Positions 13,655-27,008 of a stretch of 64,000 nt of DNA are shown here, in pieces (position 1 is the first letter of the stretch; each line of letters starts with the position of its first letter). Origin of the DNA: Mixta sp. Marseille-Q2659 (GTDB lineage Bacteria; Pseudomonadota; Gammaproteobacteria; Enterobacterales; Enterobacteriaceae); NCBI RefSeq assembly GCF_940807255.1, contig NZ_CALNWY010000008.1:89069-153068 (forward strand), written 5' to 3'. Made by a program: the position numbers and the translations under genes. The notes beneath the pieces were generated by a model that made no database searches, was not told the origin of the DNA, and saw only the letters and a program-made list of their open reading frames with translations.

Positions 13655-15128
13655 CTTGCGCGACTTACTGGCTCCGTGGGTGCCTGGCGCGCCGGAGCGT
13701 CCGCTTCGTGAAATGACCCTGGACAGCCGTGTGGCGGCGTCCGGCGATCTGTTTGTGGCTGTTGCAGGCCATAACGTTGATGGGCGACGTTTTATTCCTC
13801 AGGCTATCGCACAGGGCGTTTCGGCGGTCATCGCTGAAGCCGAAGGCGAAGCGGAGGATGGCGAAATTCGTGAAATGCACGGCGTGCCGGTTATTTATCT
13901 GGCGCAGTTGCCGCAGCGTCTCTCGGCACTGGCCGGGCGCTTTTATCAGCAGCCTGGCGATAAGTTGCGCTTAATCGGCGTCACCGGCACCAACGGTAAA
14001 ACCACTACGTCGCAGCTGCTGGCGCAGTGGTCCAATCTGCTTGGCGAAACCGGTGCGGTAATGGGCACCGTCGGAAATGGGCTGTACGGTCATTTAATTC
14101 CAACGGAAAACACGACCGGCTCGGCGGTCGATGTACAGCATATGCTGAATTCGCTGGTTGAGCAGGGCGCGACGCTGGCGGCGATGGAGGTCTCCTCCCA
14201 TGGCCTGGTGCAGCATCGCGTCGCGGCGCTGCCTTTTGCCGCCGCGGTGTTTACCAATCTGAGTCGCGATCATCTGGATTATCACGGCGATATGACGCGC
14301 TACGAATCGGCTAAATGGCTGCTGTTTTCCGAACATCAGGTTGGCGAAGCGATTATCAATGCTGACGATGAAGTCGGCCTGCGCTGGCTGGAAAAATTGC
14401 CGGATGCGGTTGCCGTTACCATGGAAAACAACATGCTGCCCGGCAAGCATGGTCGCTGGCTCAAGGCCACTGATATCAGTTATCACGATAACGGCGCTAC
14501 CATTCGCTTTGCTTCCAGCTGGGGCGAAGGCGAGATCGAAAGCCGTCTGATGGGTGCTTTCAATGTTAGCAATCTGCTACTGGCGCTGGCGACGCTGCTG
14601 GCGCTGGGCTACCCGCTGGCGCAGCTTGTCGCCAGCGCGCGACAGCTCCAGCCGGTTTGCGGACGCATGGAGGTTTTCAGCGCGCCGGATAAACCTACTG
14701 TGGTGGTGGATTACGCTCATACGCCGGACGCGCTGGAAAAAGCGCTGGACGCCGCGCGCCTGCACTGTAAAGGGCAGCTGTGGTGCGTCTTTGGCTGCGG
14801 CGGCGATCGCGATAAAGGCAAGCGGCCTTTGATGGGCGCTATTGCCGAACAGTTTGCCGATATAGTGGTGATTACTGACGATAATCCGCGCAGTGAAGAT
14901 CCAAACGCCATTGTGGAAGATATTCTCAGTGGTCTGCTCGATCCGGGCCGTGCCCGTGTAATGGCGGGACGTGCGCAAGCGGTCACTAACACTATTATGC
15001 AGGCGAAGCCGCAGGACATCGTACTGGTGGCGGGCAAAGGGCACGAAGATTATCAAATCATCGGCAACCGTCGTCTCGACTATTCCGATCGCGTCACCGT
15101 CGCTCGTTTGCTGGGGGTGGTGGCATGA
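13641..15128 (+). CDS. murE: UDP-MurNAc-L-Ala-D-Glu:meso-DAP ligase MurE
   Basis: Adds meso-diaminopimelate to the peptidoglycan precursor. I start at GTG 13641 ([13 protein letters not shown]), giving 495 residues as in E. coli, with GAGG upstream; the longer open frame lies within ftsI. The ATP-binding loop is [18 protein letters not shown] near residue 112-129. The DNPRSEDP motif near 413 is the known signature for meso-DAP (rather than lysine) specificity. It overlaps ftsI by 14 bases and murF by four. Confidence 0.98.
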   Translation: MTDRNLRDLLAPWVPGAPERPLREMTLDSRVAASGDLFVAVAGHNVDGRRFIPQAIAQGVSAVIAEAEGEAEDGEIREMHGVPVIYLAQLPQRLSALAGRFYQQPGDKLRLIGVTGTNGKTTTSQLLAQWSNLLGETGAVMGTVGNGLYGHLIPTENTTGSAVDVQHMLNSLVEQGATLAAMEVSSHGLVQHRVAALPFAAAVFTNLSRDHLDYHGDMTRYESAKWLLFSEHQVGEAIINADDEVGLRWLEKLPDAVAVTMENNMLPGKHGRWLKATDISYHDNGATIRFASSWGEGEIESRLMGAFNVSNLLLALATLLALGYPLAQLVASARQLQPVCGRMEVFSAPDKPTVVVDYAHTPDALEKALDAARLHCKGQLWCVFGCGGDRDKGKRPLMGAIAEQFADIVVITDDNPRSEDPNAIVEDILSGLLDPGRARVMAGRAQAVTNTIMQAKPQDIVLVAGKGHEDYQIIGNRRLDYSDRVTVARLLGVVA

Positions 15129-16479
15129 TTGCGCTTTCTCTGCAAACCCTGGCACAGATTACCGATGGCGTGCTAACCGGCGGCAACGCCACTATTACCG
15201 AAGTCACCACTGACACGCGTAAAGTCACGACTGGCTGCCTGTTTATCGCTTTAAAAGGCGAGCGTTTCGATGCGCACGATTTTGCTGCTGACGCGGTAGC
15301 CAACGGCGCGGCAGCATTATTAGTGAGTAAGCGCTTGCAAATTGAAGTGCCGCAGGTGGTGGTGAGCGACACGCGCATTGCCTTAGGAATGCTGGCGGCC
15401 TGGGTGCGTCAACAGGTGAAAACCCGCGTCGTGGCATTAACCGGCTCATCCGGGAAAACCTCAGTAAAAGAGATGACGGCGGCCATCCTGCGTCAGTGTG
15501 GCGAAACGCTTTATACCGCAGGCAACCTGAATAACGATATTGGCGTACCGCTGACGCTGCTGCGTCTGAACGAGACGCATCAATATGCAGTGATTGAACT
15601 GGGCGCTAACCATCAGGGCGAGATCGCCTGGACGACCGGACTAACGCGCCCGGAAAGCGCGCTGGTTAATAACCTGGCCGCCGCGCACCTGGAAGGCTTT
15701 GGCTCGCTGGAAGGCGTGGCGAAAGCGAAAGGCGAAATTTTCCTTGGCCTGCCGGAAAACGGCACGGCCATTATCAATCTCGACAGCAACGATCTGCCAC
15801 GCTGGCAGGCTCAGCTCACGCAGCAGCGCATTTGGCGCTTTTCGGTTACTGAGGGCGTCGAGGCTGATTTTTACGCACGAGACGTCATGGTGAAGCCGCA
15901 GGGCACCGCGTTTACGCTGCATACGCCGCAGGGCGATGTGGCGGTGATGCTGCCGCTGCCGGGACGACACAATATCGCTAATGCGTTGGCCGCCAGCGCG
16001 CTGGCGCTCTCCGTTGGCGCGCCTCTGGAGGCGATTGCGCAGGGACTGGCCGCGCTGAAAGCGGTTCCCGGACGACTGTTTCCTGTTGAACTCGGTCCGC
16101 AAAAACTGCTGCTGGACGACAGCTACAACGCCAATGTGGGTTCGATGACCGCGGCGGCGCAGGTGCTGGCAGATATGCCGGGCTATCGCGTTATGGTAAC
16201 TGGCGATATGGCGGAGTTGGGTACAGAAGCGGTGGCGTGTCACCGTCAGGTTGGCGAAGCTGCGCAGCGTGCCGGGATCGATAAAGTCCTGAGCGTCGGA
16301 TCGCTCAGCCAACACATTAGCGACGCCAGCGGCGTCGGCGAACATTTCAGTGATAAAGCTGCTCTGAGCGCGCGTTTATTGTCACTGCTTTCTGAACACC
16401 AGGTTATTACCGTTTTAGTTAAAGGTTCTCGTGGTGCCGCCATGGAGCAGGTAGTACAAACCTTACAGGAGAAAGGAAC

Positions 16480-16486
<7 letters not shown>
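15125..16486 (+). CDS. murF: UDP-MurNAc-tripeptide:D-Ala-D-Ala ligase MurF
   Basis: Adds D-Ala-D-Ala to complete the UDP-MurNAc-pentapeptide. The 453-residue protein has the Mur ligase layout: an N-terminal UDP-binding domain ([15 protein letters not shown]), the ATP loop [16 protein letters not shown] near residue 105-120, the [11 protein letters not shown] segment and a C-terminal Rossmann domain with [16 protein letters not shown]. It overlaps murE by four bases and mraY by seven. Confidence 0.98.
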
Positions 16487-17562
<1,076 letters not shown>

Positions 17563-17564
17563 CT

Positions 17565-18881
17565 ATGGCTGACTATCAGGGTAGAAAAGTTGTCATTATC
17601 GGTTTGGGGCTGACAGGCCTCTCCTGTGTTGATTTCTTTTTAGCGCAGGGCGTAACGCCGCGCGTGATGGATACCCGAGTGTCGCCGCCTGGCGTGGATA
17701 AACTGCCGGAAAATGTGGAACGTCATCTGGGATCGCTTAACGGCGACTGGCTGCTGGCGGCAGATCTGATCGTTGCCAGCCCAGGCATGGCGCTGGCGCA
17801 CCCGCTGCTGATGGAGGCGGCGGAGACGGGCATTGAAATTGTCGGTGATATTGAGCTGTTTTGCCGTGAAGCGCAGGCGCCCATCGTCGCCATTACCGGT
17901 TCCAACGGTAAAAGCACCGTTACCAGCCTGGTAGGCGAGATGGCGCAGGCTGCTGGTTGGGCCGTCGGCGTAGGTGGAAACATCGGTTTGCCGGCGCTCA
18001 GCCTGTTGAAACAGCCAGCTCAGCTCTACGTTCTGGAGCTTTCCAGTTTCCAGCTGGAAACCACCTATAGCCTGAAGGCGGCAGTGGCGACCATTCTTAA
18101 TATCAGCGAAGACCATATGGATCGCTATCCGCTGGGACTGCAGCAGTACCGCGCGGCCAAGCTGCGCATCTATGAAAACGCGGCGGTGTGCGTAGTGAAT
18201 GCTGACGATGCGCTGACTATGCCGGTGCGCGGCGCTGATAAGCGCTGCATCAGTTTCGGCGTTGATGTCGGCGATTACCATCTTAACCGTCAGCAAGGCA
18301 GTATCTGGCTGCGCGTGCATGGCGAAAAAGTGTTGAATACCGATGAGATGAAACTGGTTGGTCAACACAACTATACCAACGCGCTGGCGGCGCTGGCATT
18401 GGCAGATGCGGTCGGCATTCCGCGCGCCAGCAGCCTGAAAGCGTTAACCACCTTTAGCGGATTGGCGCATCGTTTTCAGCTGGTACATGAACGTAACGGC
18501 GTGCGCTGGATTAACGATTCCAAAGCGACCAACGTTGGCAGCACGGAAGCGGCGTTAAGTGGATTGCAGGTAAAAGGTACGCTGTGGCTGCTGTTAGGCG
18601 GCGACGGTAAATCGGCCGATTTTACGCCACTGACACGTTACCTGCAGGGCGACGCTATTCGGGTTTGGTGCTATGGCCGTGACGGTGCGGCGCTGGCGGC
18701 GCTGCGCCCGGAAATTTCCAGCCAGACCGAAACGCTGGAGCAGGCTATGCAGGCTATCGCTCCGCTGGTGCAACCTGGCGATCTGGTTCTGCTGTCGCCC
18801 GCCTGCGCCAGCCTTGACCAGTTCCGTAATTTTGAACAGCGCGGCGAGCGGTTCGCCCAGCTGGCGCGGGAGCTGGGCTGA
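17565..18881 (+). CDS. murD: UDP-MurNAc-L-Ala:D-Glu ligase MurD
   Basis: Adds D-glutamate to UDP-MurNAc-L-alanine in the cytoplasm. The 438 residues match E. coli. The N-terminal Rossmann domain begins [18 protein letters not shown], the ATP loop is [17 protein letters not shown] near residue 109-125, and the C-terminal domain has [17 protein letters not shown] near 315. The stop codon shares one base with the ftsW start (TGATG), a classic coupling arrangement. Confidence 0.98.
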   Translation: MADYQGRKVVIIGLGLTGLSCVDFFLAQGVTPRVMDTRVSPPGVDKLPENVERHLGSLNGDWLLAADLIVASPGMALAHPLLMEAAETGIEIVGDIELFCREAQAPIVAITGSNGKSTVTSLVGEMAQAAGWAVGVGGNIGLPALSLLKQPAQLYVLELSSFQLETTYSLKAAVATILNISEDHMDRYPLGLQQYRAAKLRIYENAAVCVVNADDALTMPVRGADKRCISFGVDVGDYHLNRQQGSIWLRVHGEKVLNTDEMKLVGQHNYTNALAALALADAVGIPRASSLKALTTFSGLAHRFQLVHERNGVRWINDSKATNVGSTEAALSGLQVKGTLWLLLGGDGKSADFTPLTRYLQGDAIRVWCYGRDGAALAALRPEISSQTETLEQAMQAIAPLVQPGDLVLLSPACASLDQFRNFEQRGERFAQLARELG

Positions 18882-20098
18882 TGCGTATTCCAGGCTTAGG
18901 ACTGGCGAACGGCGTGGTGACGCGCCTGCGCGAATGGGTGATGGGCAGCCGGGATAACGGCGATACGGCCACCATGGTGCTGTACGATCGCACACTGCTG
19001 TGGTTGACATTTGGCCTGGCGATTATCGGCTTCGTAATGGTGACCTCAGCGTCCATGCCCGTCGGGCAGCGGCTGTCAGAAGATCCCTTTTACTTTGCCA
19101 AGCGTGATGCTTTCTACCTGCTGCTGGCCTTTGGTATGGCGCTGGTTACGTTGCGGATTCCGATGGAGGTTTGGCAGCGTTACAGCAATATGATGCTGAT
19201 AGCCTCGGTCTTGATGCTGCTGATTGTGCTGGTAGTGGGCAGCTCGGTAAACGGGGCCTCGCGCTGGATTGCGCTGGGGCCGTTGCGTATTCAGCCTGCA
19301 GAGCTGTCCAAACTGTCGCTGTTTTGCTATCTCGCCAGCTATCTGGTGCGCAAAGTTGAAGAAGTGCGCAACAACTTCTGGGGCTTCTGTAAGCCAATGG
19401 GCGTGATGGTAGTACTGGCGGTGCTGCTGCTGGCGCAGCCTGACCTGGGAACGGTGGTGGTGCTGTTTGTTACCACGCTGGCGATGCTGTTTCTGGCGGG
19501 GGCCAAGCTGTGGCAATTTTTAGCCATCATCGGCTCCGGCATCTTTGCGGTGATCTTGTTGATTATCGCCGAACCGTACCGTATGCGCCGCGTGACCTCT
19601 TTCTGGAATCCCTGGGAAGATCCATTCGGCAGCGGCTATCAGCTCACTCAATCGCTAATGGCGTTTGGCCGCGGCGAATTTTGGGGGCAGGGACTGGGTA
19701 ACTCTGTACAGAAACTGGAGTATTTACCGGAAGCTCATACCGACTTCATTTTCTCCATTATCGGGGAAGAACTCGGTTATATCGGTGTGGTTTTAGCGCT
19801 GTTAATGGTATTCTTCGTCGCTTTTCGGGCGATGTCCATTGGCCGACGCGCGCTGGAGATTGACCAGCGCTTTTCCGGCTTTCTGGCCTGCTCGATTGGT
19901 GTCTGGTTTAGCTTCCAGGCGCTGGTGAACGTCGGCGCGGCGGCGGGCATGTTGCCGACCAAAGGCCTGACGTTGCCGTTAATTAGTTACGGTGGTTCCA
20001 GTCTGATCATTATGTCGACGGCCATCGTGTTGTTGTTACGCATAGATTATGAAACGCGCCTGAGCAAAGCGCAGGCGTTTACCCGAGGTGCGCGATGA
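18881..20098 (+). CDS. ftsW: Septal peptidoglycan glycosyltransferase FtsW
   Basis: SEDS-family polymerase that builds septal glycan strands together with FtsI. The 405-residue protein is nine residues shorter than E. coli FtsW, all at the N-terminal cytoplasmic tail. About ten transmembrane helices follow, with family motifs [30 protein letters not shown], and [18 protein letters not shown], and the C-terminal LISYGGSSL. It overlaps murG by four bases. Confidence 0.97.
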   Translation: MRIPGLGLANGVVTRLREWVMGSRDNGDTATMVLYDRTLLWLTFGLAIIGFVMVTSASMPVGQRLSEDPFYFAKRDAFYLLLAFGMALVTLRIPMEVWQRYSNMMLIASVLMLLIVLVVGSSVNGASRWIALGPLRIQPAELSKLSLFCYLASYLVRKVEEVRNNFWGFCKPMGVMVVLAVLLLAQPDLGTVVVLFVTTLAMLFLAGAKLWQFLAIIGSGIFAVILLIIAEPYRMRRVTSFWNPWEDPFGSGYQLTQSLMAFGRGEFWGQGLGNSVQKLEYLPEAHTDFIFSIIGEELGYIGVVLALLMVFFVAFRAMSIGRRALEIDQRFSGFLACSIGVWFSFQALVNVGAAAGMLPTKGLTLPLISYGGSSLIIMSTAIVLLLRIDYETRLSKAQAFTRGAR

Positions 20099-21153
20099 GT
20101 GGAAAGCGGCTGATGGTAATGGCTGGCGGTACCGGAGGACACGTGTTTCCGGGCCTGGCCGTTGCGCATCATCTGATGGCGCAGGGCTGGCAGGTACGCT
20201 GGCTGGGAACTGCCGATCGTATGGAAGCCGATCTGGTGCCGAAACATGGCATCGAAATCGATTTTATTCGTATCAGCGGATTACGCGGCAAAGGTATTAG
20301 AGCGCTACTGGCATCGCCGGTGCGCATTTTTAATGCATGGCGCCAGGCGCGCCGCATTATGAAAGCCTGGAAGCCGGATGTCGTATTGGGCATGGGCGGT
20401 TATGTTTCCGGTCCCGGCGGTTTAGCTGCCTGGAGCTGCGGTATTCCTGTAGTGCTGCATGAGCAAAACGGTATCGCCGGGTTAACCAATAAATGGCTGG
20501 CGAAACTGGCGACCAAAGTGATGCAGGCCTTTCCGGGCGCTTTTCCCCATGCTGACGTGGTAGGAAATCCGGTGCGCACCGATGTGCTGGCGCTTGATAC
20601 GCCTGAGCAGCGTCTGGCCGATCGCAGTGGGCCGATTCGCGTGCTGGTTGTGGGCGGCAGTCAGGGCGCCCGCGTGCTGAATCAGACGATGCCGCAGGTG
20701 GCGGCGCTGGCAGGCGACAGCATTACGCTGTGGCATCAAACCGGCAAAGGGGCGCAGAGCGAAGTTGCCGCAGCTTACGAAGCGGCAGGACAAACGCAGC
20801 ATAAAATCAGCGAGTTTATCGATGATATGGCGGCGGCCTACGACTGGGCTGATGTGGTGGTTTGTCGTTCCGGCGCGCTCACGGTAAGTGAAATCGCCGC
20901 CGCGGGGCTTCCGGCGATTTTTGTGCCGTTCCAGCATAAAGATCGTCAGCAGTACTGGAATGCGTTGCCGCTGGAAAAAGCTGGCGCAGCCAAAATTTTT
21001 GAGCAGCCGCAGTTTACGGCCAGTGCGGTGGCGGAAACGTTAAAGCAGTGGGATCGTCCCACGCTGTTGCTGATGGCGCAAAAGGCGCGTCAGGTAGCGA
21101 TTCCCGATGCCACCGAACGGGTAGCGGCAGAAGTCAGCGCCGTCGCGCGCTAA
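20095..21153 (+). CDS. murG: UDP-GlcNAc:lipid I GlcNAc transferase MurG
   Basis: Peripheral inner-membrane glycosyltransferase (GT28) converting lipid I to lipid II. The 352 residues are close to the 355 of E. coli. N-terminal [17 protein letters not shown] (about 11-27), [27 protein letters not shown], and the donor-site segment [32 protein letters not shown] near 255-285 identify it. It overlaps ftsW by four bases and is separated from murC by 45. Confidence 0.98.
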   Translation: MSGKRLMVMAGGTGGHVFPGLAVAHHLMAQGWQVRWLGTADRMEADLVPKHGIEIDFIRISGLRGKGIRALLASPVRIFNAWRQARRIMKAWKPDVVLGMGGYVSGPGGLAAWSCGIPVVLHEQNGIAGLTNKWLAKLATKVMQAFPGAFPHADVVGNPVRTDVLALDTPEQRLADRSGPIRVLVVGGSQGARVLNQTMPQVAALAGDSITLWHQTGKGAQSEVAAAYEAAGQTQHKISEFIDDMAAAYDWADVVVCRSGALTVSEIAAAGLPAIFVPFQHKDRQQYWNALPLEKAGAAKIFEQPQFTASAVAETLKQWDRPTLLLMAQKARQVAIPDATERVAAEVSAVAR

Positions 21154-21198
21154 CAGAATGAAGAAAAGGTACAGCGGTACCAACAGGCAAAAGAAACG

Positions 21199-22674
21199 AT
21201 GAATACTCAACAACTGGCGAAACTGCGTTCTATCGTGCCCGAGATGCGTCGCGTCCGGCACATTCACTTTGTCGGCATCGGCGGTGCTGGCATGGGCGGT
21301 ATCGCCGAAGTGTTGGCCAATGAAGGTTATCAAATTAGCGGTTCCGATCTGGCACCTAACGCGGTCACGCAGCATCTGACCGCGCTGGGCGCCACGATCT
21401 ATTTTCACCATCGCCCGGAAAACGTCAGCGATGCCAGCGTAGTAGTGGTATCCAGCGCGATTACGCAGGATAACCCAGAGATTATCGCCGCGCGTGAAGC
21501 GCGTATTCCGGTGATCCGCCGCGCCGAAATGCTGGCCGAGCTGATGCGTTTCCGCCACGGCATCGCCGTCGCCGGTACGCATGGTAAAACCACGACAACA
21601 GCAATGGTCACCAGCATCTATGCCGAAGGTGGACTCGATCCTACCTTCGTGAACGGCGGACTGGTGAAAGCCGCCGGTACGCATGCGCGCCTGGGCAGCA
21701 GCCGCTATCTGATCGCCGAAGCGGATGAAAGCGATGCTTCTTTCCTGCATTTGCAGCCGATGGTGGCGATTGTGACCAATATCGAAGCCGACCATATGGA
21801 TACTTACCAGGGCGATTTCGAAAATCTGAAGCAGACGTTTATTAATTTCCTGCACAACCTGCCGTTTTACGGGCGCGCGGTGCTGTGTGTGGACGATGCG
21901 GTGATCCGTGATTTGATCCCGCGCGTTGGTCGTCAGATCACCACCTACGGTTTTAGCGATGATGCCGACGTGCGGATTGAAAATTATGAACAGCACGGTG
22001 CGCAGGGACACTTTACGCTGGTGCGCCACGATAAACCGTTGATGCGTGTGACGCTCAACGCGCCAGGCCGTCACAATGCGCTTAACGCGGCGGCGGCGGT
22101 AGCGGTGGCGACTGAAGAAGGCATTGAAGACGAGGATATTCTCAGCGCGCTGGAGAGTTTCCAGGGCACAGGACGTCGCTTTGATTTCCTCGGTGAGTTT
22201 CCGTTGCAGCAGGTAAACGGCGCGCGTGGTAGTGCGATGCTGGTGGATGATTATGGCCATCATCCCACCGAAGTGGACGCCACCATCAAGGCGGCACGTG
22301 CGGGTTGGCCAGATAAGAAACTGGTGATGATTTTTCAGCCGCACCGCTATACGCGCACGCGCGATCTCTATGATGATTTCGCCAATGTGCTGTCGCAGGT
22401 TGATGTCCTGCTGATGCTGGACGTTTATTCCGCTGGTGAATCGCCAATTCCGGGCGCGGACAGCCGCTCGCTGTGCCGTACGATCCGCGGGCGCGGCAAA
22501 GTGGATCCGATCCTTGTGCCGGATCACGATGCGATCCTCGATTTTCTTGCCCCAACCTTAAGCGGCAATGATCTGATCCTGGTACAGGGCGCGGGCAACG
22601 TCGGTAAAATCGCGCGTCGGCTGGCTGAACAAAAACTGAAACCGCAGACCAATGAAGAGGAACATCATGGCTGA
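21199..22674 (+). CDS. murC: UDP-N-acetylmuramate:L-alanine ligase MurC
   Basis: First amino-acid ligase of peptidoglycan synthesis, joining L-alanine to UDP-MurNAc. The 491-residue protein equals E. coli length. It has the Rossmann start [19 protein letters not shown], the ATP loop [15 protein letters not shown] near residue 124-138, [10 protein letters not shown], and [14 protein letters not shown] in the C-terminal domain. The stop overlaps the ddlB start region by eight bases. Confidence 0.98.
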   Translation: MNTQQLAKLRSIVPEMRRVRHIHFVGIGGAGMGGIAEVLANEGYQISGSDLAPNAVTQHLTALGATIYFHHRPENVSDASVVVVSSAITQDNPEIIAAREARIPVIRRAEMLAELMRFRHGIAVAGTHGKTTTTAMVTSIYAEGGLDPTFVNGGLVKAAGTHARLGSSRYLIAEADESDASFLHLQPMVAIVTNIEADHMDTYQGDFENLKQTFINFLHNLPFYGRAVLCVDDAVIRDLIPRVGRQITTYGFSDDADVRIENYEQHGAQGHFTLVRHDKPLMRVTLNAPGRHNALNAAAAVAVATEEGIEDEDILSALESFQGTGRRFDFLGEFPLQQVNGARGSAMLVDDYGHHPTEVDATIKAARAGWPDKKLVMIFQPHRYTRTRDLYDDFANVLSQVDVLLMLDVYSAGESPIPGADSRSLCRTIRGRGKVDPILVPDHDAILDFLAPTLSGNDLILVQGAGNVGKIARRLAEQKLKPQTNEEEHHG

Positions 22675-23587
22675 AAAAGTAGCGGTACTGCTGGGTGGTA
22701 CCTCCGCGGAACGTGAAGTCTCATTAATGTCAGGCGCGGCGGTGATCGCGGGTCTGAAAGAGGCAGGTATTGATGCGCATGGCGTCGATCCGCGCGATTT
22801 TCCGGTTATGCGGTTAAAAGAAGAAGGTTTTGCAAAAGTATTCATTGCGCTGCATGGGCGCGGCGGTGAAGACGGCACTTTACAGGGCGTTCTCGATTTT
22901 CTGCAGATTCCCTATACCGGCAGCGGCGTCATGGCTTCGGCTATTACCATGGATAAATGGCGTTCTAAGCTGCTTTGGCAAGGCGCCGAGCTGCCGGTCG
23001 CCCCTTATGTCTGGATTAATCGCCAGCAGATGGAAGCGGGAATCGACGATGCGCTAACGCAGCGTATCGCCCAACTGGGTATGCCGCTGTTTGTAAAACC
23101 GAGCAGCGAGGGCTCCAGCGTTGGCATTTCCCGCGTTAATCAGCCTTCAGAATTGCCGGCAGCGCTGGAAGAAGCTTTCCGCCATGATGATGACGTGCTG
23201 ATCGAGAAATTCATTAGTGGCCCTGAATATACGGTAGGCATTCTTGGCGAACAGATTTTGCCCTCGATTCGTATTCAGCCCGCCAGTGACTTCTATGACT
23301 ATGAAGCAAAATACATTTCTGACGATACTCAGTACTTCTGCCCAAGCGGATTATCTGCTGATAAAGAGGCGGAGCTGCAAGAGCTGGTGCTGAATGCCTG
23401 GCGTACGCTGGGCTGCAGCGGCTGGGGACGCGTCGACGTGATGATGGATGGCGACGGCACCTTCTATCTGCTGGAGGTTAATACCTCGCCCGGCATGACC
23501 AGCCACAGCCTGGTTCCGATGGCGGCGAAACAGGCGGGAATGAGCTTCTCCCAGCTGGTGGCGCGTATTCTGGAGCTGGCCGACTAA
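22667..23587 (+). CDS. ddlB: D-alanine:D-alanine ligase B
   Basis: ATP-grasp enzyme forming D-Ala-D-Ala, the substrate of MurF. I start it at [11 protein letters not shown] (306 residues, same as E. coli) because GAGG lies eight bases upstream; an in-frame ATG five codons earlier is less well placed. Family motifs are [16 protein letters not shown] (7-22), [28 protein letters not shown], and [18 protein letters not shown] near the end. It overlaps murC by eight bases and is one base from ftsQ. Confidence 0.97.
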   Translation: MAEKVAVLLGGTSAEREVSLMSGAAVIAGLKEAGIDAHGVDPRDFPVMRLKEEGFAKVFIALHGRGGEDGTLQGVLDFLQIPYTGSGVMASAITMDKWRSKLLWQGAELPVAPYVWINRQQMEAGIDDALTQRIAQLGMPLFVKPSSEGSSVGISRVNQPSELPAALEEAFRHDDDVLIEKFISGPEYTVGILGEQILPSIRIQPASDFYDYEAKYISDDTQYFCPSGLSADKEAELQELVLNAWRTLGCSGWGRVDVMMDGDGTFYLLEVNTSPGMTSHSLVPMAAKQAGMSFSQLVARILELAD

Positions 23588-23588
23588 G

Positions 23589-24425
23589 ATGTCGCAGGCG
23601 GCTCTGAACGTTCGCCGGGAAGCGCAGGAAAAGGCGCGTACCGGCCGCAGCAATGGTTCACGTTTAGCAGGGATTTTATTCCTGCTGTTGGTGATCGGCA
23701 CGATGTTGGCTGGCGGCTTCGTGGTGTTGAAATGGATGAATGATGCTTCACGGCTGCCGCTTTCGAAGCTGGTGGTGACCGGGAAAACGCACTACACCAC
23801 CAACGACGATATTCGTCAGGCGATTTTATCGCTGGGCGCGCCCGGCACTTTTATGTCACAAGATGTAAATGTGATTCAGCAGCAAATTGAACGTTTGCCC
23901 TGGATCAAACAGGTCAGCGTACGCAAGCAATGGCCGGACGAATTAAAGATTCATCTGGTTGAGTATGTGCCGGTAGCGCGGTGGAATGATCTACATATGA
24001 TTGATGCGGAAGGCAAATCTTTTAGCGTTCCTGCTAACCATATCGGCAAAGAGGCGCTACCGTTGCTGTATGGGCCTGAAGGTAACGAGCAGGATGTGCT
24101 GGCAGGCTACCGGCAAATGAGTGCGGTTTTAGCCGCCAGCAAGTTTAGCGTAAAAGCAGCATCCATGACTGCTCGTCACTCCTGGCAATTAGTCACGGGC
24201 GATGATGTACGTATTGAGCTGGGCCGTAGCGATAACATGAAGCGACTTAAGCGGTTTATTGAACTTTGGCCGATGGTTCAACAGCAGGCCACCGCTGATA
24301 ATAAGCGCGTCAGTTATGTCGATTTGCGCTATGACTCCGGCGCTGCCGTTGGCTGGGCTCCGGCATTTATTGAGCCTAAGGACAGTAATCAGCAACAGAA
24401 TCAGGCACAGGCTAAACAACAATGA
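23589..24425 (+). CDS. ftsQ: Cell division protein FtsQ
   Basis: Bitopic division protein that binds FtsL-FtsB in the divisome. The 278-residue product has a basic cytoplasmic N terminus, a membrane span (about residues 27-46) and a POTRA domain starting [23 protein letters not shown], followed by the FtsQ beta domain with [31 protein letters not shown]. The C-terminal tail is rich in glutamine and asparagine. It overlaps ftsA by four bases. Confidence 0.97.
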   Translation: MSQAALNVRREAQEKARTGRSNGSRLAGILFLLLVIGTMLAGGFVVLKWMNDASRLPLSKLVVTGKTHYTTNDDIRQAILSLGAPGTFMSQDVNVIQQQIERLPWIKQVSVRKQWPDELKIHLVEYVPVARWNDLHMIDAEGKSFSVPANHIGKEALPLLYGPEGNEQDVLAGYRQMSAVLAASKFSVKAASMTARHSWQLVTGDDVRIELGRSDNMKRLKRFIELWPMVQQQATADNKRVSYVDLRYDSGAAVGWAPAFIEPKDSNQQQNQAQAKQQ

Positions 24426-25678
24426 TCAAGGCGACGGACAGAAAACTGGTAGTAGGACTTGAGATAGGCACCGCCAAGGTCGCCGCTTTAGTAGGGGAAA
24501 TTCTGCCCGATGGCATGGTCAACATTATTGGGGTCGGCAGTTGTCCGTCCCGCGGTATGGATAAAGGCGGCGTAAACGATCTGGAATCGGTGGTGAAATG
24601 CGTACAGCGCGCCATCGATCAGGCGGAACTGATGGCGGATTGCCAGATTTCTTCGGTTTACCTGGCGTTATCCGGCAAACATATTAGCTGTCAGAACGAA
24701 ATCGGGATGGTTCCGATTTCTGAAGAGGAAGTCACCCAGGAAGATGTGGAGAACGTGGTGCATACCGCCAAATCGGTACGCGTACGCGACGAACACCGCA
24801 TTCTGCATGTGATTCCGCAAGAGTACGCGATCGACTACCAGGAAGGGATTAAAAACCCGGTCGGACTGTCAGGCGTGCGTATGCAGGCAAAAGTGCATTT
24901 GATCACCTGCCATAACGATATGGCGAAAAATATCGTCAAGGCGGTTGAACGTTGTGGTCTGAAAGTGGACCAATTAATTTTTGCCGGTCTGGCATCCAGC
25001 TTTGCGGTACTGACGGAAGATGAACGCGAACTGGGCGTCTGCGTGGTGGATATTGGCGGTGGAACCATGGACATCGCGGTGTATACCGGCGGCGCGCTGC
25101 GTCATACCAAAGTTATTCCTTATGCCGGTAACGTGGTTACCAGCGATATTGCATATGCCTTTGGCACGCCGCCGACCGATGCGGAAGCGATTAAAGTCCG
25201 TCACGGTTGTGCGCTGGGCTCGATCGTCGGCAAAGATGAGAATGTTGAGGTGCCGAGCGTTGGCGGGCGTCCGCCGCGTAGCCTGCAGCGTCAGACGTTA
25301 GCGGAAGTGATTGAGCCGCGTTATACCGAACTGCTGAATTTGGTGAACGACGAAATTCTTCAGTTACAGGAACAGTTACGTCAGCAGGGCGTTAAGCATC
25401 ACCTTGCGGCAGGTATTGTGCTTACCGGCGGCGCGGCGCAGATTGAAGGTTTAGCCGCCTGCGCGCAACGGGTGTTCCATACCCAGGTGCGCATCGGCCA
25501 GCCGTTAAATATTACCGGCCTAACGGATTATGCGCAGGAGCCTTACTACTCAACAGCGGTAGGTCTTCTGCACTATGGAAAAGAGTCTCACCTGAGCGGT
25601 GAGGCGGATGTTGAAAAACGTGCTTCAGTTGGCAACTGGTTTAAACGTATCAACAGCTGGCTGAAAAAAGAGTTTTAA
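24422..25678 (+). CDS. ftsA: Cell division protein FtsA
   Basis: Actin-like ATPase that tethers FtsZ to the membrane and recruits later divisome proteins. The 418-residue product (420 in E. coli) has the phosphate-1 motif [14 protein letters not shown], the phosphate-2 motif [19 protein letters not shown] near residue 200, and the adenosine motif [14 protein letters not shown] near 336. The C-terminal amphipathic helix [13 protein letters not shown] is the membrane-targeting sequence. Seventy-two bases separate it from ftsZ. Confidence 0.98.
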   Translation: MIKATDRKLVVGLEIGTAKVAALVGEILPDGMVNIIGVGSCPSRGMDKGGVNDLESVVKCVQRAIDQAELMADCQISSVYLALSGKHISCQNEIGMVPISEEEVTQEDVENVVHTAKSVRVRDEHRILHVIPQEYAIDYQEGIKNPVGLSGVRMQAKVHLITCHNDMAKNIVKAVERCGLKVDQLIFAGLASSFAVLTEDERELGVCVVDIGGGTMDIAVYTGGALRHTKVIPYAGNVVTSDIAYAFGTPPTDAEAIKVRHGCALGSIVGKDENVEVPSVGGRPPRSLQRQTLAEVIEPRYTELLNLVNDEILQLQEQLRQQGVKHHLAAGIVLTGGAAQIEGLAACAQRVFHTQVRIGQPLNITGLTDYAQEPYYSTAVGLLHYGKESHLSGEADVEKRASVGNWFKRINSWLKKEF

Positions 25679-25689
25679 TTTTTCTAAAA

Positions 25690-25721
25690 GGGGATCATGC
25701 TAGCTCTATTTTATGATCTCC
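25690..25721 (+). other. Stem-loop in the ftsA-ftsZ spacer
   Basis: GGGGATCAT (25690-25698) pairs with ATGATCTCC (25713-25721), nine pairs with one G-U and a 14-base loop. It ends 29 bases before the ftsZ start and has no T run. It could be an mRNA processing or stability element; function is inferred only from position. Confidence 0.5.
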
Positions 25722-25750
25722 AGGCGACAGGCACATAACGGAGAGAAATT

Positions 25751-26908
25751 ATGTTTGAACCGATGGAATTAACCAACGACGCGGTGATTAAAGTCATCGG
25801 CGTCGGCGGGGGCGGCGGTAACGCCGTAGAGCATATGGTGCGCGAGCGCATCGAAGGCGTTGAGTTCTTCGCGGTGAATACTGACGCGCAGGCGTTACGC
25901 AAAACTGCAGTTGGCCAGACCATCCAAATCGGTACCAACATTACTAAAGGTCTGGGTGCAGGCGCGAATCCTGAAGTGGGTCGTACTTCTGCGGAAGAAG
26001 ATCGTGAAGCGCTGCGTTCTGCGCTGGACGGCGCGGACATGGTGTTTATCGCAGCTGGTATGGGCGGCGGTACCGGTACCGGCGCGGCGCCAGTAGTGGC
26101 TGAGGTCGCTAAAGACCTGGGCATTTTGACCGTGGCGGTAGTAACCAAACCGTTTAACTTCGAAGGTAAAAAGCGCATGGCGTTTGCTGAGCAGGGCATC
26201 GCCGAACTGTCTAAGCATGTTGACTCGCTGATTACTATCCCGAACGATAAACTGCTGAAAGTGTTAGGCCGTGGCATTTCGCTGCTGGACGCGTTCGGCG
26301 CAGCTAACGACGTCCTGAAAGGCGCTGTACAGGGTATCGCTGAGCTGATTACCCGTCCGGGTTTGATGAACGTCGACTTTGCTGACGTACGCACCGTAAT
26401 GTCCGAAATGGGTTACGCCATGATGGGCTCCGGCGTGGCTTGCGGTGAAGACCGTGCGGAAGAAGCGGCAGAGATGGCGATTTCCAGCCCGCTGCTGGAA
26501 GACATTGATCTTTCCGGCGCACGCGGCGTGCTGGTCAACATCACAGCTGGCTTTGATCTGCGTCTGGATGAGTTTGAGACTGTCGGTAACACGATTCGCG
26601 CCTTCGCTTCAGATAACGCGACCGTGGTTATCGGTACCTCTCTGGATCCGGAAATGAATGACGAACTGCGTGTGACCGTGGTTGCTACCGGCATTGGTAT
26701 GGACAAGCGTCCAGAAATTACGTTGGTAACTAACAAGCAAGCAACCAGCCAGCCAGTTATGGATCATCGTTACCAGCAGCACGGTATGGCGCCGCTGCCG
26801 CAGGAACAAAAACCTGCTGCTAAAGTGGTTAACGATCAAAGCTCGCAGCCGGGCAAAGAGCCTGATTACCTGGATATTCCTGCCTTCCTGCGCAAACAGG
26901 CAGACTAG
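25751..26908 (+). CDS. ftsZ: Cell division GTPase FtsZ
   Basis: Tubulin homologue that forms the cytokinetic ring. The 385-residue protein shows the GTP-binding [15 protein letters not shown], the tubulin signature [18 protein letters not shown] near residue 101-118, and the T7 loop [12 protein letters not shown] variable linker follows from about residue 320, then the conserved C-terminal peptide [15 protein letters not shown] that binds FtsA and ZipA. A GGAGAG ribosome binding site precedes it. Confidence 0.99.
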   Translation: MFEPMELTNDAVIKVIGVGGGGGNAVEHMVRERIEGVEFFAVNTDAQALRKTAVGQTIQIGTNITKGLGAGANPEVGRTSAEEDREALRSALDGADMVFIAAGMGGGTGTGAAPVVAEVAKDLGILTVAVVTKPFNFEGKKRMAFAEQGIAELSKHVDSLITIPNDKLLKVLGRGISLLDAFGAANDVLKGAVQGIAELITRPGLMNVDFADVRTVMSEMGYAMMGSGVACGEDRAEEAAEMAISSPLLEDIDLSGARGVLVNITAGFDLRLDEFETVGNTIRAFASDNATVVIGTSLDPEMNDELRVTVVATGIGMDKRPEITLVTNKQATSQPVMDHRYQQHGMAPLPQEQKPAAKVVNDQSSQPGKEPDYLDIPAFLRKQAD

Positions 26909-26922
26909 GAATAACCTGAGAA

Positions 26923-26951
26923 TTGGGATTCTCCGCTCTTTGTGCTAATAT
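26923..26951 (+). promoter_or_regulatory. lpxC promoter
   Basis: TTGGGA (26923-26928) and TAATAT (26946-26951) are spaced by 17 bases between ftsZ and lpxC. The arrangement would give lpxC its own transcription start about 50 bases before its ATG. Confidence 0.7.
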
Positions 26952-26957
26952 CTTCGC

Positions 26958-26980
26958 CCGTCAGTAAGATAGACTGACGG
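26958..26980 (+). other. Stem-loop in the lpxC leader
   Basis: CCGTCAGT and ACTGACGG form a perfect eight-base stem with a seven-base loop between the predicted lpxC promoter and its start codon. There is no T run, so it is more likely a leader RNA structure than a terminator of ftsZ. Confidence 0.55.
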
Positions 26981-27008
26981 TCGGATGATGATTTTGCGAG
27001 ATAATACG

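Noticed and set aside
21040..22527. 495-codon frame antisense to murC
   Set aside because: Shadow of murC and the end of murG; no credible start or domain.
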